Of a stretch of 64,000 nucleotides of DNA, positions 9,335 through 18,645 are shown piece by piece. The notes under the pieces are model-generated. The model made no database searches, had not been told where the DNA came from, and saw only the letters and a list, made by a program, of their open reading frames with translations. The stretch's first letter is position 1, and every line of letters begins with the position of its first letter. This DNA is from Taibaiella sp. GTDB taxonomy: Bacteria; Bacteroidota; Bacteroidia; Chitinophagales; Chitinophagaceae. The position numbers were made by a program, and so were the translations under genes. The stretch lies in assembly GCA_019638495.1 (NCBI GenBank), contig JAHBTQ010000002.1:1-64000 (forward strand), in the 5' to 3' direction.

Positions 9335-12300
9335 ATGACCGACTTTAAGAAAAGTATCCTCCATTTTTTAGCGATTCTACTGACACTAACTGGTAGCCAC
9401 AGTTATGCCCAGATCTCCGGCCACCTTGTTGTGTGCCGCGGCGCATCGCGAACGACATTAACCGGCACACCCTCTGGTGGTACATGGGCCAGCGGCGACG
9501 CTACCCGTGCTACTATCAATTCCGGTACGGGGGAGGTAACGGGTGTTGCGGCCGGAACGGCAACGATCAGCTACACCGATCCATCTTCCACTGTTTACAC
9601 GGCTGTTGTGACGGTGAATGGATATGTGATGGGCAACATCGGTTTTTCGATGGGGTCGGATATACGCTGCACAGGTGGTGTGCCGGCAACATGCACGGTG
9701 AGCCCACTGATAGGTAATAACTGGACGAGCAGCGACCCGTCTATAGCCACAATAAATACGGGAGGGTCTGTTGTGCCGTCGGCGACCAATGCCGGTACGG
9801 TTACGATCTCCTATCGTCACAGCTATGGTAACTGCTACGTGACGCGTAGTATGACCGTGAACCCAACACCAACAGTAAGCATGACCAATCCTGTGTGTGC
9901 GGGTGTGACACAGACGGCAACAGGCACGCCATCAGGAGGTACGTGGATGAGCAGCAATGCCAGTGTGGGTACGATAAATACCACTACCGGTGTCTTGAGT
10001 GCATTCATAGGTGGTGGTACCTACATCAGGTACACAGTAAGCTCATGTTACAGTCAGCCATTTCTGACAGTATCAGCCGGTGTTGCAGCATTCGGAGGTT
10101 CTACGACACTGTGTGTAGGTAATACTTCAACGTTGACATGTGCCACTGGTGGCGGTACATGGAGCAGTTCAGATCCGTCTGTAGCAACGATTGGTTCTTC
10201 TACAGGAGTTGTAACGGGTGTGACCATTGGTACATCAACAATTAGCTATGTAGTAGGCAGCAGTTGCTTCCGCACGGCGGTGGTAACGGTGAATGCAGGA
10301 CCATCGGCAAGTGCAGGGCCTGACGAGGTTTGTATAGGCCAGACAATAGCGCTCACAAATGCTACGGGTGGCGGCACCTGGAGCAGCAGCAGCACGGCAA
10401 GGGCAACAGTAACTACTTATGGTGGCACAGTAACGGGTATAGGCGCGGGTACAGTAAATATTAGCTACCGCCTAGGTGGCGGCTGTGCTACAGTAAAGAC
10501 CATAACTGTAAATGCAGTGATGGCCTCGATAACGGGAGGGCCTAATGTATGCGAGGGTACATCGGTAACACTGACCCACGCTATGGGTGCGGGCACGTGG
10601 ACAGCTAGTAACAGCCACGCAACGGTAGACCTTACGACCGGTGTAATGACAGGCGTAACTGCAGGCAGTGTGAACATCACGTACACTGCCAGTCCCGGTT
10701 GCAAGAAGGCGCAGATGATGATCGTAAAATCGTCACCTGCAGCAATTACGGGAGAGCTAACAGTATGTCCCGGCACAACAACGGCATTGAGCAGTGCAAG
10801 CGGTGGCGGCACATGGAGCAGCAGCAACACATCTGTAGCCACAGTAAACAGTACGGGCGTAGTAACGGGAGTCTCAGGTGGCACAGCAACGATCACGTAT
10901 ACAGTTGCAAGCTGGGGATGCTCTGCTACTGCGATTGTCACAGTAAGTTCATCGGGTGGCAGCATCAGCGGCAGCACATCATTGTGCCTGGGCAGCAGCA
11001 CTACGCTCAGTTCGTCTGCCGGTGGTGGTACATGGAGCAGCAGCAACACTTCTGTTGCTACGATAGGCTCATCTAGCGGCGTGGTTACGTCGGTTAGTAC
11101 AGGTACTACGGTTATAAGCTACAACACAGGTAGTAGTTGCAATAGTGCTGTAGTGGTCACGGTAAGTGAAGCACCGTCAGCAATTACCGGCGCTACGGGT
11201 ATCTGTTCAGGAAGTACAACAGCATTAAGTAATTCGATAAGCGGAGGCTCATGGAGTAGTGGTAATACAGGCATTGCAACGATCAATTCATCAACAGGAG
11301 TAGTGTCAGGCATTGCGGCCGGTACTGCAACTATCACGTATGCCATAGGGAGCTGTTCTGCAACAACAGTTGTTACTGTAACTACCTCTCCTTCGGCTAT
11401 AACAGGAACGCTAAGTTTATGTGAAGGAAGTTCAACCACCCTGGGTAATACAGCAGGCGGAGGCATTTGGAGTAGCGGAGATCCATCTGTCGCGACGATT
11501 GGTTCATCAACGGGTGTGGCTACGGGTGTGGCAGCAGGTACTGCCACCATCACTTATACAGTTGGCACTTGCTCAGTTACAACAGTCATTACAGTCAATG
11601 CAGGCAGCGCTGATATTTCAGGCGGCACAACACTTTATCCTTCACTTACCACAATATTGTCTGCGTCCGTGCTCGGTGGTTCGTGGAGCAGCAGTAACGT
11701 TTCTATTGCAACGGTAGGTTCGTCGACTGGTATTGTCACTGCTGTAGCTTCAGGCAGTGCGACAATAACTTATTCCCTGGGAAGTTGTTTGTCTGTTACG
11801 ACGGAGCTTACCGTCTTGTCCGACCCCGCACCGATAACCGGCGGCCTGGGCCTGGAAGTGGGTGATGGTGATACGCTTGCCAATGCGGTCGAAGGCGGTG
11901 TATGGAGCAGTTCTAATACGGCAGTGGCTACTATCGGGTCTGTGAGCGGCATTATTACAGCGGTTGGAGTGGGGACATCTACCATATCTTATACGGTAGG
12001 AGCAGCATATACGGCTACAATTGTCATAACTGTTTCTTCGACGATTGCACCGGCGGCGTGCACTACATCATGGAAGTATTTACCGGGCAACTGGGCGTTA
12101 CCAGCGATGACAGGAGATAAACTTTCAGTAGCCGTGGACAATTGTGGAACCCCATACATAGCCTATACAGACACATTTGATAACTTAATTGTTCAGAAGT
12201 ATGACGGCGGACAGTTTGTGCCGGTTGGCTCTGGTGGAGTTGTAGGGACAGGGGGCAACCCATGTATTCAGATCGCACACGACAATCGGGTATATGTTGC

Positions 12301-14950
12301 TTATTATGCTACAAGTGATGGCCTTACTGTGAGACAGTTTGATGGCAGTGCGTGGTCGACAGTAGGTACACCGGGTTTTGCTTCAGTTTCGGAGTTTACC
12401 ATGACCCTGGATACTGCCGGTCTGCCCTGTGTGGCATTCCAGGATGGTGCACACGAATATAGAGCGACGGTGATGAGGTATAATGGCAGCACATGGGTAA
12501 CGGTTGGTGCTGCCGGTTTTTCTCCCGTGCGGCCGTTCCACTTAACTCTGGTTATCAGCAATGGGGGAATACCGCATTTGAGTTACACGGATAACATACT
12601 TTATTTTGGAGACCCGATTCATGGAGCTGTACATAAGTTCAATGGAAGTAGCTGGGAAATGTTAGGGGACACGACCTTTAGCTTTGACAATGCTTATAAG
12701 ACCTCAGTGGCAGTAGATGCGTCAGGAACCCCTTATGTCGCTTACATATCAATTTCTCCAGTGGGAACCGGCCCATACGGCGAAGGAATTCGCCAGGATA
12801 GCATCCGTTTTGCGAGGTTTAACGGCACCTCATGGGATATTGTAAATTCCCTGGGTTTTGAACTACAGTATGCGGCAGATGCTTCATTAAAAATTGGTTC
12901 TGATGACGTGCCTTACCTGGTTTATCTCACAGGTAGCGACACATATACCGAGGGCTCACCGTTACTTTATGAGCAGAACCACTATAGCGCTCTAAAATAT
13001 GATGGTATGAATTGGGTGAGCTTAGGGTATGCTGGTGGCAACCCACTTGTGCCAAGCCCTGTGTTTGCTAGGTGTTCGTGGGCATTAAATGATCACGGAG
13101 TGCCTTACGTGGCATATTTGGAAGATCATATTTACGCGCAAGGCCCGGTACTCATTTATCCGGAGGATAACGAATGGAAACGTGTACAAACAGGACAGAC
13201 TTTGTCCAGGACAGGTGCCCGCGCTCCTGAAATAGCCTTTGACGGAGATGGAAATTTGTACACAGCCTATATCAGCGCTGAATATAACTTCCGGACTGTA
13301 GTAAGAAAATATAATGGCCACTCATGGGATTTCATTGGTGGGCCGGCATTCTATCCCGGCATGTCTAATGAGTCGTGGCCCACAGGCGGCGGCAGTGTAA
13401 AACTTGCATTGGGGTCCGGAAATACTCCTTATGTCGCAATGCTATACAGTGAATTAACTGCTGTTGGAGTTACCAGGTTTGATGGTAGCAATTGGGTCGA
13501 TGTAGGTGGATCCGGAATATTGGCTTCGTCCTTTGTAACTGACCTGGACATGGTTGTAGGATCAGGGGGAGCTCCATTTGTTGTTATGACAACGAACTAC
13601 TATTATGACACAGCTAAATTTAACTTATGGCGTTTTGATGGCAGTTCATGGGTATATGCGGGAAGTGCGAACGGTACTTATGAATATCCATCGCTGGCTG
13701 CAGATGGTAGCGGAAATGTCTACCTGTCTGTTGTTGACGCGGACAATGGCCGCAGGGTGTCTGCCTATAAATATAATGGTAGCACCTTTACCTCCCTGGG
13801 CTCACCTTTGTTTACAGCAGATACAAGTAAGTATGCAAAAATTGCCGTTACGCCCGGCGGCACACCATACGTTGTGTTTGCAGATGGTGCGTATGGGTAT
13901 AAGGCTAGTGTAATGATGTACAATGGCAGCGCATGGGTTTATGTAGGCACTCCGGGTTTCACTTCTGCCGCTGTGCAGTACACATCTATAGCTGTTGATG
14001 CTTCAGGCAATCCTTGCATTGCGTTCTACGATGGCGCCGAGGGCTATAAGACCACCGTGATGCGGTACGATGGAAGCACATGGAATACAATTGGCGCTGC
14101 GGGTATCTCCCCTACAGCAGGCTCTGGCCCTACCGACATTGCAATAGATGCTAACGGTGATGTTTACACGGCTTATTCAGGTTTGGAACTTGGTACACTT
14201 GGATACCCTCCTACGGGTGCAGTGGTAATGAAGTATGGCTCAGATGCTGAAATTAGAGGAGCGAGAGAGGTTTGCCAGGGTAGTTCGTTCGCTATGTCTG
14301 TGTATGGTGATGGTACATGGAGCAGCAGTGATCCCTCTGTAGCTAGCGTTAATTGTGCCGGTGTTGTATCCGGTATTGCGCCCGGCACTGCTACAATAAT
14401 CTATTATTTCGATACTTGCGTTACCACAGCCGTGGTAACGGTAAATCCTGCGCCTTCTGCCGGTACTATTTCCGGTGCGTCTTCGGTTGTAGTGGCAAGC
14501 AGCATTACTCTGTCGTCTTCCGTTTCAGGCGGTGTTTGGAGTAGTTCGGCTACTTCTACAGCGACAGTTGGATCGTCTTCCGGTTCGGTAACTGGTGTTG
14601 CACCGGGTACAGTAACTATTACTTATGCAGTAACGGGCGCATGCGGCCTTGGGATTGCTACTCATACCGTAAATGTTACAGCGTCACGGCCGGGATACAA
14701 TAAACTGGAAGACGGGGCGGATTTTACTGTTTATCCGAACCCGACGAACGGCGATATATTTATACAAACAACGACAGCAGGCATAGTTACTGTTTACGGC
14801 ATAGATGGCAGGGAACTGTCCTCTCAGGATATTGAAAAGGGTTCGACTAAACTGAGCCTGCCTGCCGGCGTGGCAGCGGGAATATATATGCTGCGTTTTG
14901 CGGGCGCCGATGGCACCGTGAAAACTACGCGGTTAATATACCAGCCATAG
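9335..14950 (+). CDS. T9SS surface protein, 14 Ig-like repeats plus propeller-like domain (paralog 3)
   Basis: The protein has 1871 residues from the ATG at 9335. An in-frame GTG at 9329 would add two residues, but the ATG gives a cleaner signal peptide (ending SHSYAQ). The architecture matches paralog 2: 12 Ig-like repeats to about residue 905, a propeller-like block to about 1635, two Ig-like repeats and a T9SS sorting domain (about 1796-1871, with PNPTNGD). The Ig-like half is almost identical in protein sequence to paralog 2, with many silent DNA differences. The propeller block differs strongly and carries its own insertions. It is the last gene of the tandem set; a strong hairpin follows 23 bp after the stop. 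The likely role is surface adhesion or glycan binding, with the propeller as the variable part (inference). Confidence 0.9.
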   Translation: MTDFKKSILHFLAILLTLTGSHSYAQISGHLVVCRGASRTTLTGTPSGGTWASGDATRATINSGTGEVTGVAAGTATISYTDPSSTVYTAVVTVNGYVMGNIGFSMGSDIRCTGGVPATCTVSPLIGNNWTSSDPSIATINTGGSVVPSATNAGTVTISYRHSYGNCYVTRSMTVNPTPTVSMTNPVCAGVTQTATGTPSGGTWMSSNASVGTINTTTGVLSAFIGGGTYIRYTVSSCYSQPFLTVSAGVAAFGGSTTLCVGNTSTLTCATGGGTWSSSDPSVATIGSSTGVVTGVTIGTSTISYVVGSSCFRTAVVTVNAGPSASAGPDEVCIGQTIALTNATGGGTWSSSSTARATVTTYGGTVTGIGAGTVNISYRLGGGCATVKTITVNAVMASITGGPNVCEGTSVTLTHAMGAGTWTASNSHATVDLTTGVMTGVTAGSVNITYTASPGCKKAQMMIVKSSPAAITGELTVCPGTTTALSSASGGGTWSSSNTSVATVNSTGVVTGVSGGTATITYTVASWGCSATAIVTVSSSGGSISGSTSLCLGSSTTLSSSAGGGTWSSSNTSVATIGSSSGVVTSVSTGTTVISYNTGSSCNSAVVVTVSEAPSAITGATGICSGSTTALSNSISGGSWSSGNTGIATINSSTGVVSGIAAGTATITYAIGSCSATTVVTVTTSPSAITGTLSLCEGSSTTLGNTAGGGIWSSGDPSVATIGSSTGVATGVAAGTATITYTVGTCSVTTVITVNAGSADISGGTTLYPSLTTILSASVLGGSWSSSNVSIATVGSSTGIVTAVASGSATITYSLGSCLSVTTELTVLSDPAPITGGLGLEVGDGDTLANAVEGGVWSSSNTAVATIGSVSGIITAVGVGTSTISYTVGAAYTATIVITVSSTIAPAACTTSWKYLPGNWALPAMTGDKLSVAVDNCGTPYIAYTDTFDNLIVQKYDGGQFVPVGSGGVVGTGGNPCIQIAHDNRVYVAYYATSDGLTVRQFDGSAWSTVGTPGFASVSEFTMTLDTAGLPCVAFQDGAHEYRATVMRYNGSTWVTVGAAGFSPVRPFHLTLVISNGGIPHLSYTDNILYFGDPIHGAVHKFNGSSWEMLGDTTFSFDNAYKTSVAVDASGTPYVAYISISPVGTGPYGEGIRQDSIRFARFNGTSWDIVNSLGFELQYAADASLKIGSDDVPYLVYLTGSDTYTEGSPLLYEQNHYSALKYDGMNWVSLGYAGGNPLVPSPVFARCSWALNDHGVPYVAYLEDHIYAQGPVLIYPEDNEWKRVQTGQTLSRTGARAPEIAFDGDGNLYTAYISAEYNFRTVVRKYNGHSWDFIGGPAFYPGMSNESWPTGGGSVKLALGSGNTPYVAMLYSELTAVGVTRFDGSNWVDVGGSGILASSFVTDLDMVVGSGGAPFVVMTTNYYYDTAKFNLWRFDGSSWVYAGSANGTYEYPSLAADGSGNVYLSVVDADNGRRVSAYKYNGSTFTSLGSPLFTADTSKYAKIAVTPGGTPYVVFADGAYGYKASVMMYNGSAWVYVGTPGFTSAAVQYTSIAVDASGNPCIAFYDGAEGYKTTVMRYDGSTWNTIGAAGISPTAGSGPTDIAIDANGDVYTAYSGLELGTLGYPPTGAVVMKYGSDAEIRGAREVCQGSSFAMSVYGDGTWSSSDPSVASVNCAGVVSGIAPGTATIIYYFDTCVTTAVVTVNPAPSAGTISGASSVVVASSITLSSSVSGGVWSSSATSTATVGSSSGSVTGVAPGTVTITYAVTGACGLGIATHTVNVTASRPGYNKLEDGADFTVYPNPTNGDIFIQTTTAGIVTVYGIDGRELSSQDIEKGSTKLSLPAGVAAGIYMLRFAGADGTVKTTRLIYQP

Positions 14951-14972
14951 TACTTAATTGCTACTAACATAA

Positions 14973-15002
14973 AGAGCCGAAGCATCCGGATGCTTCGGCT
15001 CT
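14973..15002. terminator. Perfect 15-bp inverted repeat, transcription terminator
   Basis: The arm agagccgaagcatcc is followed directly by its exact reverse complement, with a short T-run (gtgctttt) on the plus side. It lies between the convergent ends of the tandem surface-protein operon and the minus-strand hydrolase gene, so it probably ends transcription of the plus-strand operon and may act both ways. Confidence 0.8.
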
Positions 15003-15021
15003 GTGCTTTTACTATTTTGGC

Positions 15022-16290
15022 TTATTTCTTTTCTGTCCCTCTCACAAAACTCACGATAGCAGGAGAAAGACCCGGGCTCAACGGAAGCTTTGGATTGTTA
15101 TAAGTGGCTATGTTCTTTTCCCTGTCTGCCGGTGCCTGCTTTAGTATATGGTTCATGCCGTCTATGAATTTTAGCGTGGCGCGCGGATATGCTGCTTTTA
15201 GTGCCTCGGCATGGTCTTGCGGCACTTGTATGTCTGTTGTGCCTTGTATGATAAGGACCGGACAGTCGAGTTTAATTATTTCTTCTTTGGGGTCATACTT
15301 CAGCCATGACTTAAGGTAGGGCTGCGCGGAGGGTCTGAAAAGCGAGGCGAGGTCGGGGTGGTAGCTGCTTACACTATAACCTTTTGTGAGGCTATCCAGC
15401 ATATAGGCGGCGTTCAGCGATAGTTCTTCCGACTGTTCTGCAAGTTGCCTTACAATAGTGCCACTTGCCTTTTCGCTTATGCCTGCAATCGATATATAGC
15501 CATCTGCATGAGCCTTCTTGGCGGCCATCATACCCACAAGTGAACCTTCGCTGTGCCCGGCAACAACAACAGAGGAAAACCGCTTGTCATTCTTCAGCAT
15601 TTTTACAAAACCGGCAGCGTCATTTACCATGTCGTCAAATCGCAGGTCCTCTTCGTTTTTCATGGCAGGCGCGCTCTCGCCAATGCCTCGTTTGTCATAG
15701 CGCACTGTAGCGATGCCAGCTTTCTTCAGTGAATCTGCCAGCATCTTAAATGCGTTTGTCTGCACGCCGGCCTGATTGCAGTTTCTGTCTGTAGGTCCGC
15801 TGCCGGCTATGATCAGTACTACAGGTACTGGCTTATTTCCCTCGGGAAGTTCCAGCGTGCCATAGATGCTACCTGTTTTCGATTCGTAAATGAAGTTCGA
15901 TTTTTCTGCAGGTTCGTTTTGCGAGCCCTGGTAGGGGAGGAAGCGGAATGCATCCATCTTATTGTCCTTGTCCAGCGAGATCGCCAGCGTCATGGTGGCT
16001 TTTTCGAATTCGGTCTTGTAGTAGCTCACACCTTTTTCTTCTTTAGTGAAGAGGTACATCTTCAATTGTCCGGCCTGTTCTGAAAGTTGACTCATGGCCA
16101 TCTTTGTCTGTTCCGGCGTCATCATGCTCTTTATCCGCTCAGACATGCCATTGAAGATGTCCTGGTATTGCTTGTTATTGTACTGCGACATGAATTTGTT
16201 GACAGAGACATCAACGTCTTTACGTGTCTGTGCGATACTTGATACTGCGGCCGCTACGATCATTATGGCCGATAAAAATTTCTTCTTCAT
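15022..16290 (-). CDS. Secreted alpha/beta hydrolase with N-terminal DUF3887-like domain
   Basis: The protein has 422 residues. A signal peptide (about 1-20, ending SSIA) is followed by a DUF3887-like domain (about 25-120) and an alpha/beta hydrolase fold (about 140-420). The nucleophile elbow is GHSEG at 245-249 (Ser247); a GSGPTDRN oxyanion-type motif lies near 163-170; a late TTD acid and an NH in GMNH complete the probable triad. It acts outside the cytoplasm as an esterase- or peptidase-like hydrolase of unknown substrate. It is the last gene of a minus-strand set, 5 bp after the membrane protein gene and downstream of the DUF2089 gene. Confidence 0.85.
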   Translation of the reverse strand: MKKKFLSAIMIVAAAVSSIAQTRKDVDVSVNKFMSQYNNKQYQDIFNGMSERIKSMMTPEQTKMAMSQLSEQAGQLKMYLFTKEEKGVSYYKTEFEKATMTLAISLDKDNKMDAFRFLPYQGSQNEPAEKSNFIYESKTGSIYGTLELPEGNKPVPVVLIIAGSGPTDRNCNQAGVQTNAFKMLADSLKKAGIATVRYDKRGIGESAPAMKNEEDLRFDDMVNDAAGFVKMLKNDKRFSSVVVAGHSEGSLVGMMAAKKAHADGYISIAGISEKASGTIVRQLAEQSEELSLNAAYMLDSLTKGYSVSSYHPDLASLFRPSAQPYLKSWLKYDPKEEIIKLDCPVLIIQGTTDIQVPQDHAEALKAAYPRATLKFIDGMNHILKQAPADREKNIATYNNPKLPLSPGLSPAIVSFVRGTEKK

Positions 16291-16295
16291 ACCTG

Positions 16296-16859
16296 TCAGG
16301 CTATTTTATACAATTGTGAAAGTATTAATCTTGAAAAAAGGTCGGCTAACAGTAGTCCAACTATGAATACTGCTACGCCTTTTCCACCTTTAATATTCGC
16401 TGAAACCTTGAATGCGTTATAGAACAAGGCTACCATCCACACCACAAATGTTAGTGTGAGCAACAGGGATATTATTGTTAGTGGGGTAAATGCTTCGGCA
16501 ATGGATTCCGGAGTCAATCCTTTGGGTGCTTTTACAGCCGGCCCCAGCAGTGCTATGAGAATAGCCGGCCAGCGTGCCAGGGCTTGTGTACCCGCAACAT
16601 CTATTACGCGGATCCGGGATTGAGAAAATAGCATTGCACCGGCTTGAAGTACCGTTGTTACAGATAGCCAGCATATAGCTTGTTCCGCAATGAAAATCCA
16701 GAGCGGTGAGGCGCCATAGGGGCTCATGTGCAGTACACCATCGAAATGAGTCGTAGTGAGATACGCTGCCACCGACGATAGTGACATCACCAGGATGCCT
16801 AATCCCAGTGCTTTGCCCCCGGCTATATACATGAATGGATTAAACAGCCACTTTTTCAT
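16296..16859 (-). CDS. YIP1-like integral membrane protein
   Basis: The protein has 187 residues with about five hydrophobic segments and an N-terminal FNPFMYI motif, as in YIP1-family bacterial membrane proteins. No catalytic residues are seen. Its ATG overlaps the stop of the upstream DUF2089 gene (TAATG), which implies translational coupling, and the hydrolase gene follows 5 bp later. The role is unknown. The family call rests on topology and the N-terminal motif, so it is moderate. Confidence 0.7.
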   Translation of the reverse strand: MKKWLFNPFMYIAGGKALGLGILVMSLSSVAAYLTTTHFDGVLHMSPYGASPLWIFIAEQAICWLSVTTVLQAGAMLFSQSRIRVIDVAGTQALARWPAILIALLGPAVKAPKGLTPESIAEAFTPLTIISLLLTLTFVVWMVALFYNAFKVSANIKGGKGVAVFIVGLLLADLFSRLILSQLYKIA

Positions 16860-17149
16860 TACTTCTGTGCGTTGATGTTTTTCTCGTTTGTCTTTATCTT
16901 GTCTATAATGTCATCCAGCAGATTTCGCACTGTAGGATAGCTCAGTCCCAATTGCTGTGACATGTCTTTGAGGCTTCCGCTACTTTTTACAAAGGCCACA
17001 ATGAATTCCTGTTCCTGCTGGCTAAGGCTGGCAAGTAGCGGTAGGTTAAAGACGCCCGATACTTCGGTTTGGCAGTTGCCGCATACCAGGCTCTTTACGT
17101 TGAGTACCGACGAGCAGCTAGGACAGATGTGAGGTAGATTCTTTTGCAT
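16859..17149 (-). CDS. DUF2089-family zinc-ribbon/HTH protein
   Basis: The protein has 96 residues. The N-terminal half holds two CxxC pairs (Cys9, Cys12, Cys23, Cys26), a zinc ribbon. The C-terminal half (about 40-85) contains an SLKDMSQQLGLSYPTVRNLL stretch typical of a helix-turn-helix. This matches the DUF2089 family, probably DNA-binding regulators. It is the first gene of the set with the YIP1-like protein and the hydrolase and is translationally coupled to the former, so local autoregulation is plausible. Confidence 0.85.
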   Translation of the reverse strand: MQKNLPHICPSCSSVLNVKSLVCGNCQTEVSGVFNLPLLASLSQQEQEFIVAFVKSSGSLKDMSQQLGLSYPTVRNLLDDIIDKIKTNEKNINAQK

Positions 17150-17277
17150 TTACAGTGCAAATGTAATTCTGTTTTTAATAAAATTGATGTTTTGTTTAAG
17201 AAAATTGAAAAAATAATTTGATTTGGTTGGTTTAGATTGAATTATGTTTGAGTTAGGTTTGTTTCGTATTGTCGCAT

Positions 17278-17311
17278 TTGTGCCGAAAGGGGGCAAAATG
17301 TCCTAATTTTG
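17278..17311 (+). promoter_or_regulatory. Bacteroidota-type promoter for the PPTase gene
   Basis: A TTG at 17278-17280 and a TAATTTTG at 17304-17311 are separated by 23 bp, matching the TTG...TAnnTTTG pattern at the long end of the usual spacing. The -7 element ends only 7 bp before the ATG at 17319, so the transcript may be leaderless or nearly so. Confidence 0.5.
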
Positions 17312-17318
17312 CAAAGCA

Positions 17319-17966
17319 ATGATCCCATCCGACTTTTTCCCAAAAGGGATAAAGCACTATTTCACTACTGAAAAGCATGGTCCCGATGTCCTTTCCCAGG
17401 CCGAGCGAGACCTTTCTTCACGTTTTGGAGCAAGGAGACTTTCTGATTTTTGTACCGGCAGATATTGTCTTCGATATTGCACTACGGCACTGGGCTTCTC
17501 CGGCGATATACCTGTAGGCGAGCGTGGAATGCCTCTTCTTCCGTCAGGTATTACGGCCTCGGTCAGTCATTCCAGGGTGCTATGCGGTGCAGTAGCAGCG
17601 CCTACCAGCCTTTACAGGTCTATAGGCATCGATGTTGAGACGGTGGGGCGCGTTGGGGGTGATATGTGGCATCTGCTATTTACCGATAGTGAAATGGATT
17701 TTCTAAGGTCTATCCCATCTGAGTTGGAGCGGGAGATGATTAGCACTGCATTCTTTTCGCTTAAAGAAGCATTTTATAAAATGCAGTTCCCGTTAACGTC
17801 AAAGTATCTCGATTTGCACGACGCAGAAGTCACTCTTTCACCTAATGGATATTTGATCAGGCTCCTGGAAGATGCAGGGGAGATGACCATGGGGCAAATA
17901 TTCGACGGTAACGTTCATTACAACGGAACCGAGGTGGTCACTTTTTGCGCGCTGCCAGGTCTATAA
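17319..17966 (+). CDS. 4'-phosphopantetheinyl transferase, Sfp/EntD type
   Basis: The protein has 215 residues. It would transfer the phosphopantetheine arm of coenzyme A to a serine of carrier proteins in the cytoplasm. Visible motifs: GERGMPLLPSG and SVSHS (His84) at about 67-85, IGIDVE with magnesium ligands Asp105 and Glu107, and FFSLKEAFYK (Lys149, Glu150, Lys154). The length fits the EntD/Sfp class. A candidate substrate is the acyl carrier protein at 41888-42133, but that is 24 kb away and this is only inference. The 3' end overlaps the convergent minus-strand gene by 29 bp. Confidence 0.88.
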   Translation: MIPSDFFPKGIKHYFTTEKHGPDVLSQAERDLSSRFGARRLSDFCTGRYCLRYCTTALGFSGDIPVGERGMPLLPSGITASVSHSRVLCGAVAAPTSLYRSIGIDVETVGRVGGDMWHLLFTDSEMDFLRSIPSELEREMISTAFFSLKEAFYKMQFPLTSKYLDLHDAEVTLSPNGYLIRLLEDAGEMTMGQIFDGNVHYNGTEVVTFCALPGL

Positions 17967-18615
17967 TGTCGTTGCCTTCAATAACCTGCTTCTCAAAGCC
18001 GTCGTGGGTTGCTGATATCATGGCGCCGGCAAGTTCTGTCATTGTGCAAAAGCCTTTTGCATAGAGCTTACGCCCGATAGGGAATAACCAGTTGACGAAC
18101 TTGTAGAAATTATGTGCTTTAGACTGTCCGGGTCGTGGCTTTATGAACCCGGGCCGGAAGGCAAATACTGCACGAAATGGCATCTTCATCATGTCATTCT
18201 CTGTTTTCCCTTTTACCCGTGCCCACATGCTGCGTCCGTGTTCTGTGCTGTCAGTGCCTGCGCCGGAGACGTAGCAAAATGCTATGCCCGGTTCTGCGGC
18301 TACCATCTCGCGTGCAAACGTTGTGGTGAGTGTATGCGTGGCCTTTACATAGTCCCTTTCACTCATCCCCAGCGACGACACACCGAGGCAGAAATAACAA
18401 GCGTTAAAGCCCTTGAAGTGATGGGCAATGCCGGAAATGTTGAAGAAGTTGTTGTGGATTATCTCCCTGAGTTTTGGATGGCTTATTCCCAGGCTTCGCC
18501 GTGTCACTACCAGCACAGCCTCAACCCGTGGGTCTTCCAGGCATTCTAAAAGCACACCTTCTCCTACCATGCCGGTAGCTCCGGTTATTACAGCTCTAAT
18601 GGGAGTCCCGCTCAT
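17938..18615 (-). CDS. NAD(P)-binding Rossmann protein, HTATIP2-like
   Basis: The protein has 225 residues with an N-terminal dinucleotide-binding GATGMVG (12-18) and a central YVSGAGTDS region, as in atypical short-chain dehydrogenases of the HTATIP2/YwnB-like group. A canonical YxxxK pair is not obvious, so a binding or sensor role is possible. Its 3' end overlaps the PPTase gene convergently by 29 bp. It starts 30 bp after the end of the SPOR protein gene on the same strand and may be co-transcribed with it. Confidence 0.75.
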   Translation of the reverse strand: MSGTPIRAVITGATGMVGEGVLLECLEDPRVEAVLVVTRRSLGISHPKLREIIHNNFFNISGIAHHFKGFNACYFCLGVSSLGMSERDYVKATHTLTTTFAREMVAAEPGIAFCYVSGAGTDSTEHGRSMWARVKGKTENDMMKMPFRAVFAFRPGFIKPRPGQSKAHNFYKFVNWLFPIGRKLYAKGFCTMTELAGAMISATHDGFEKQVIEGNDIIDLAARKK

Positions 18616-18645
18616 AGTCGCCGGTATTATTGCTGGTGAATATCG

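Noticed and set aside
3813..14950. Regular repeats that might suggest a CRISPR array or satellite
   Set aside because: The repeats are about 220-240 bp, in frame and protein-coding, with Ig-like sequence; there are no short direct repeats with unique spacers.
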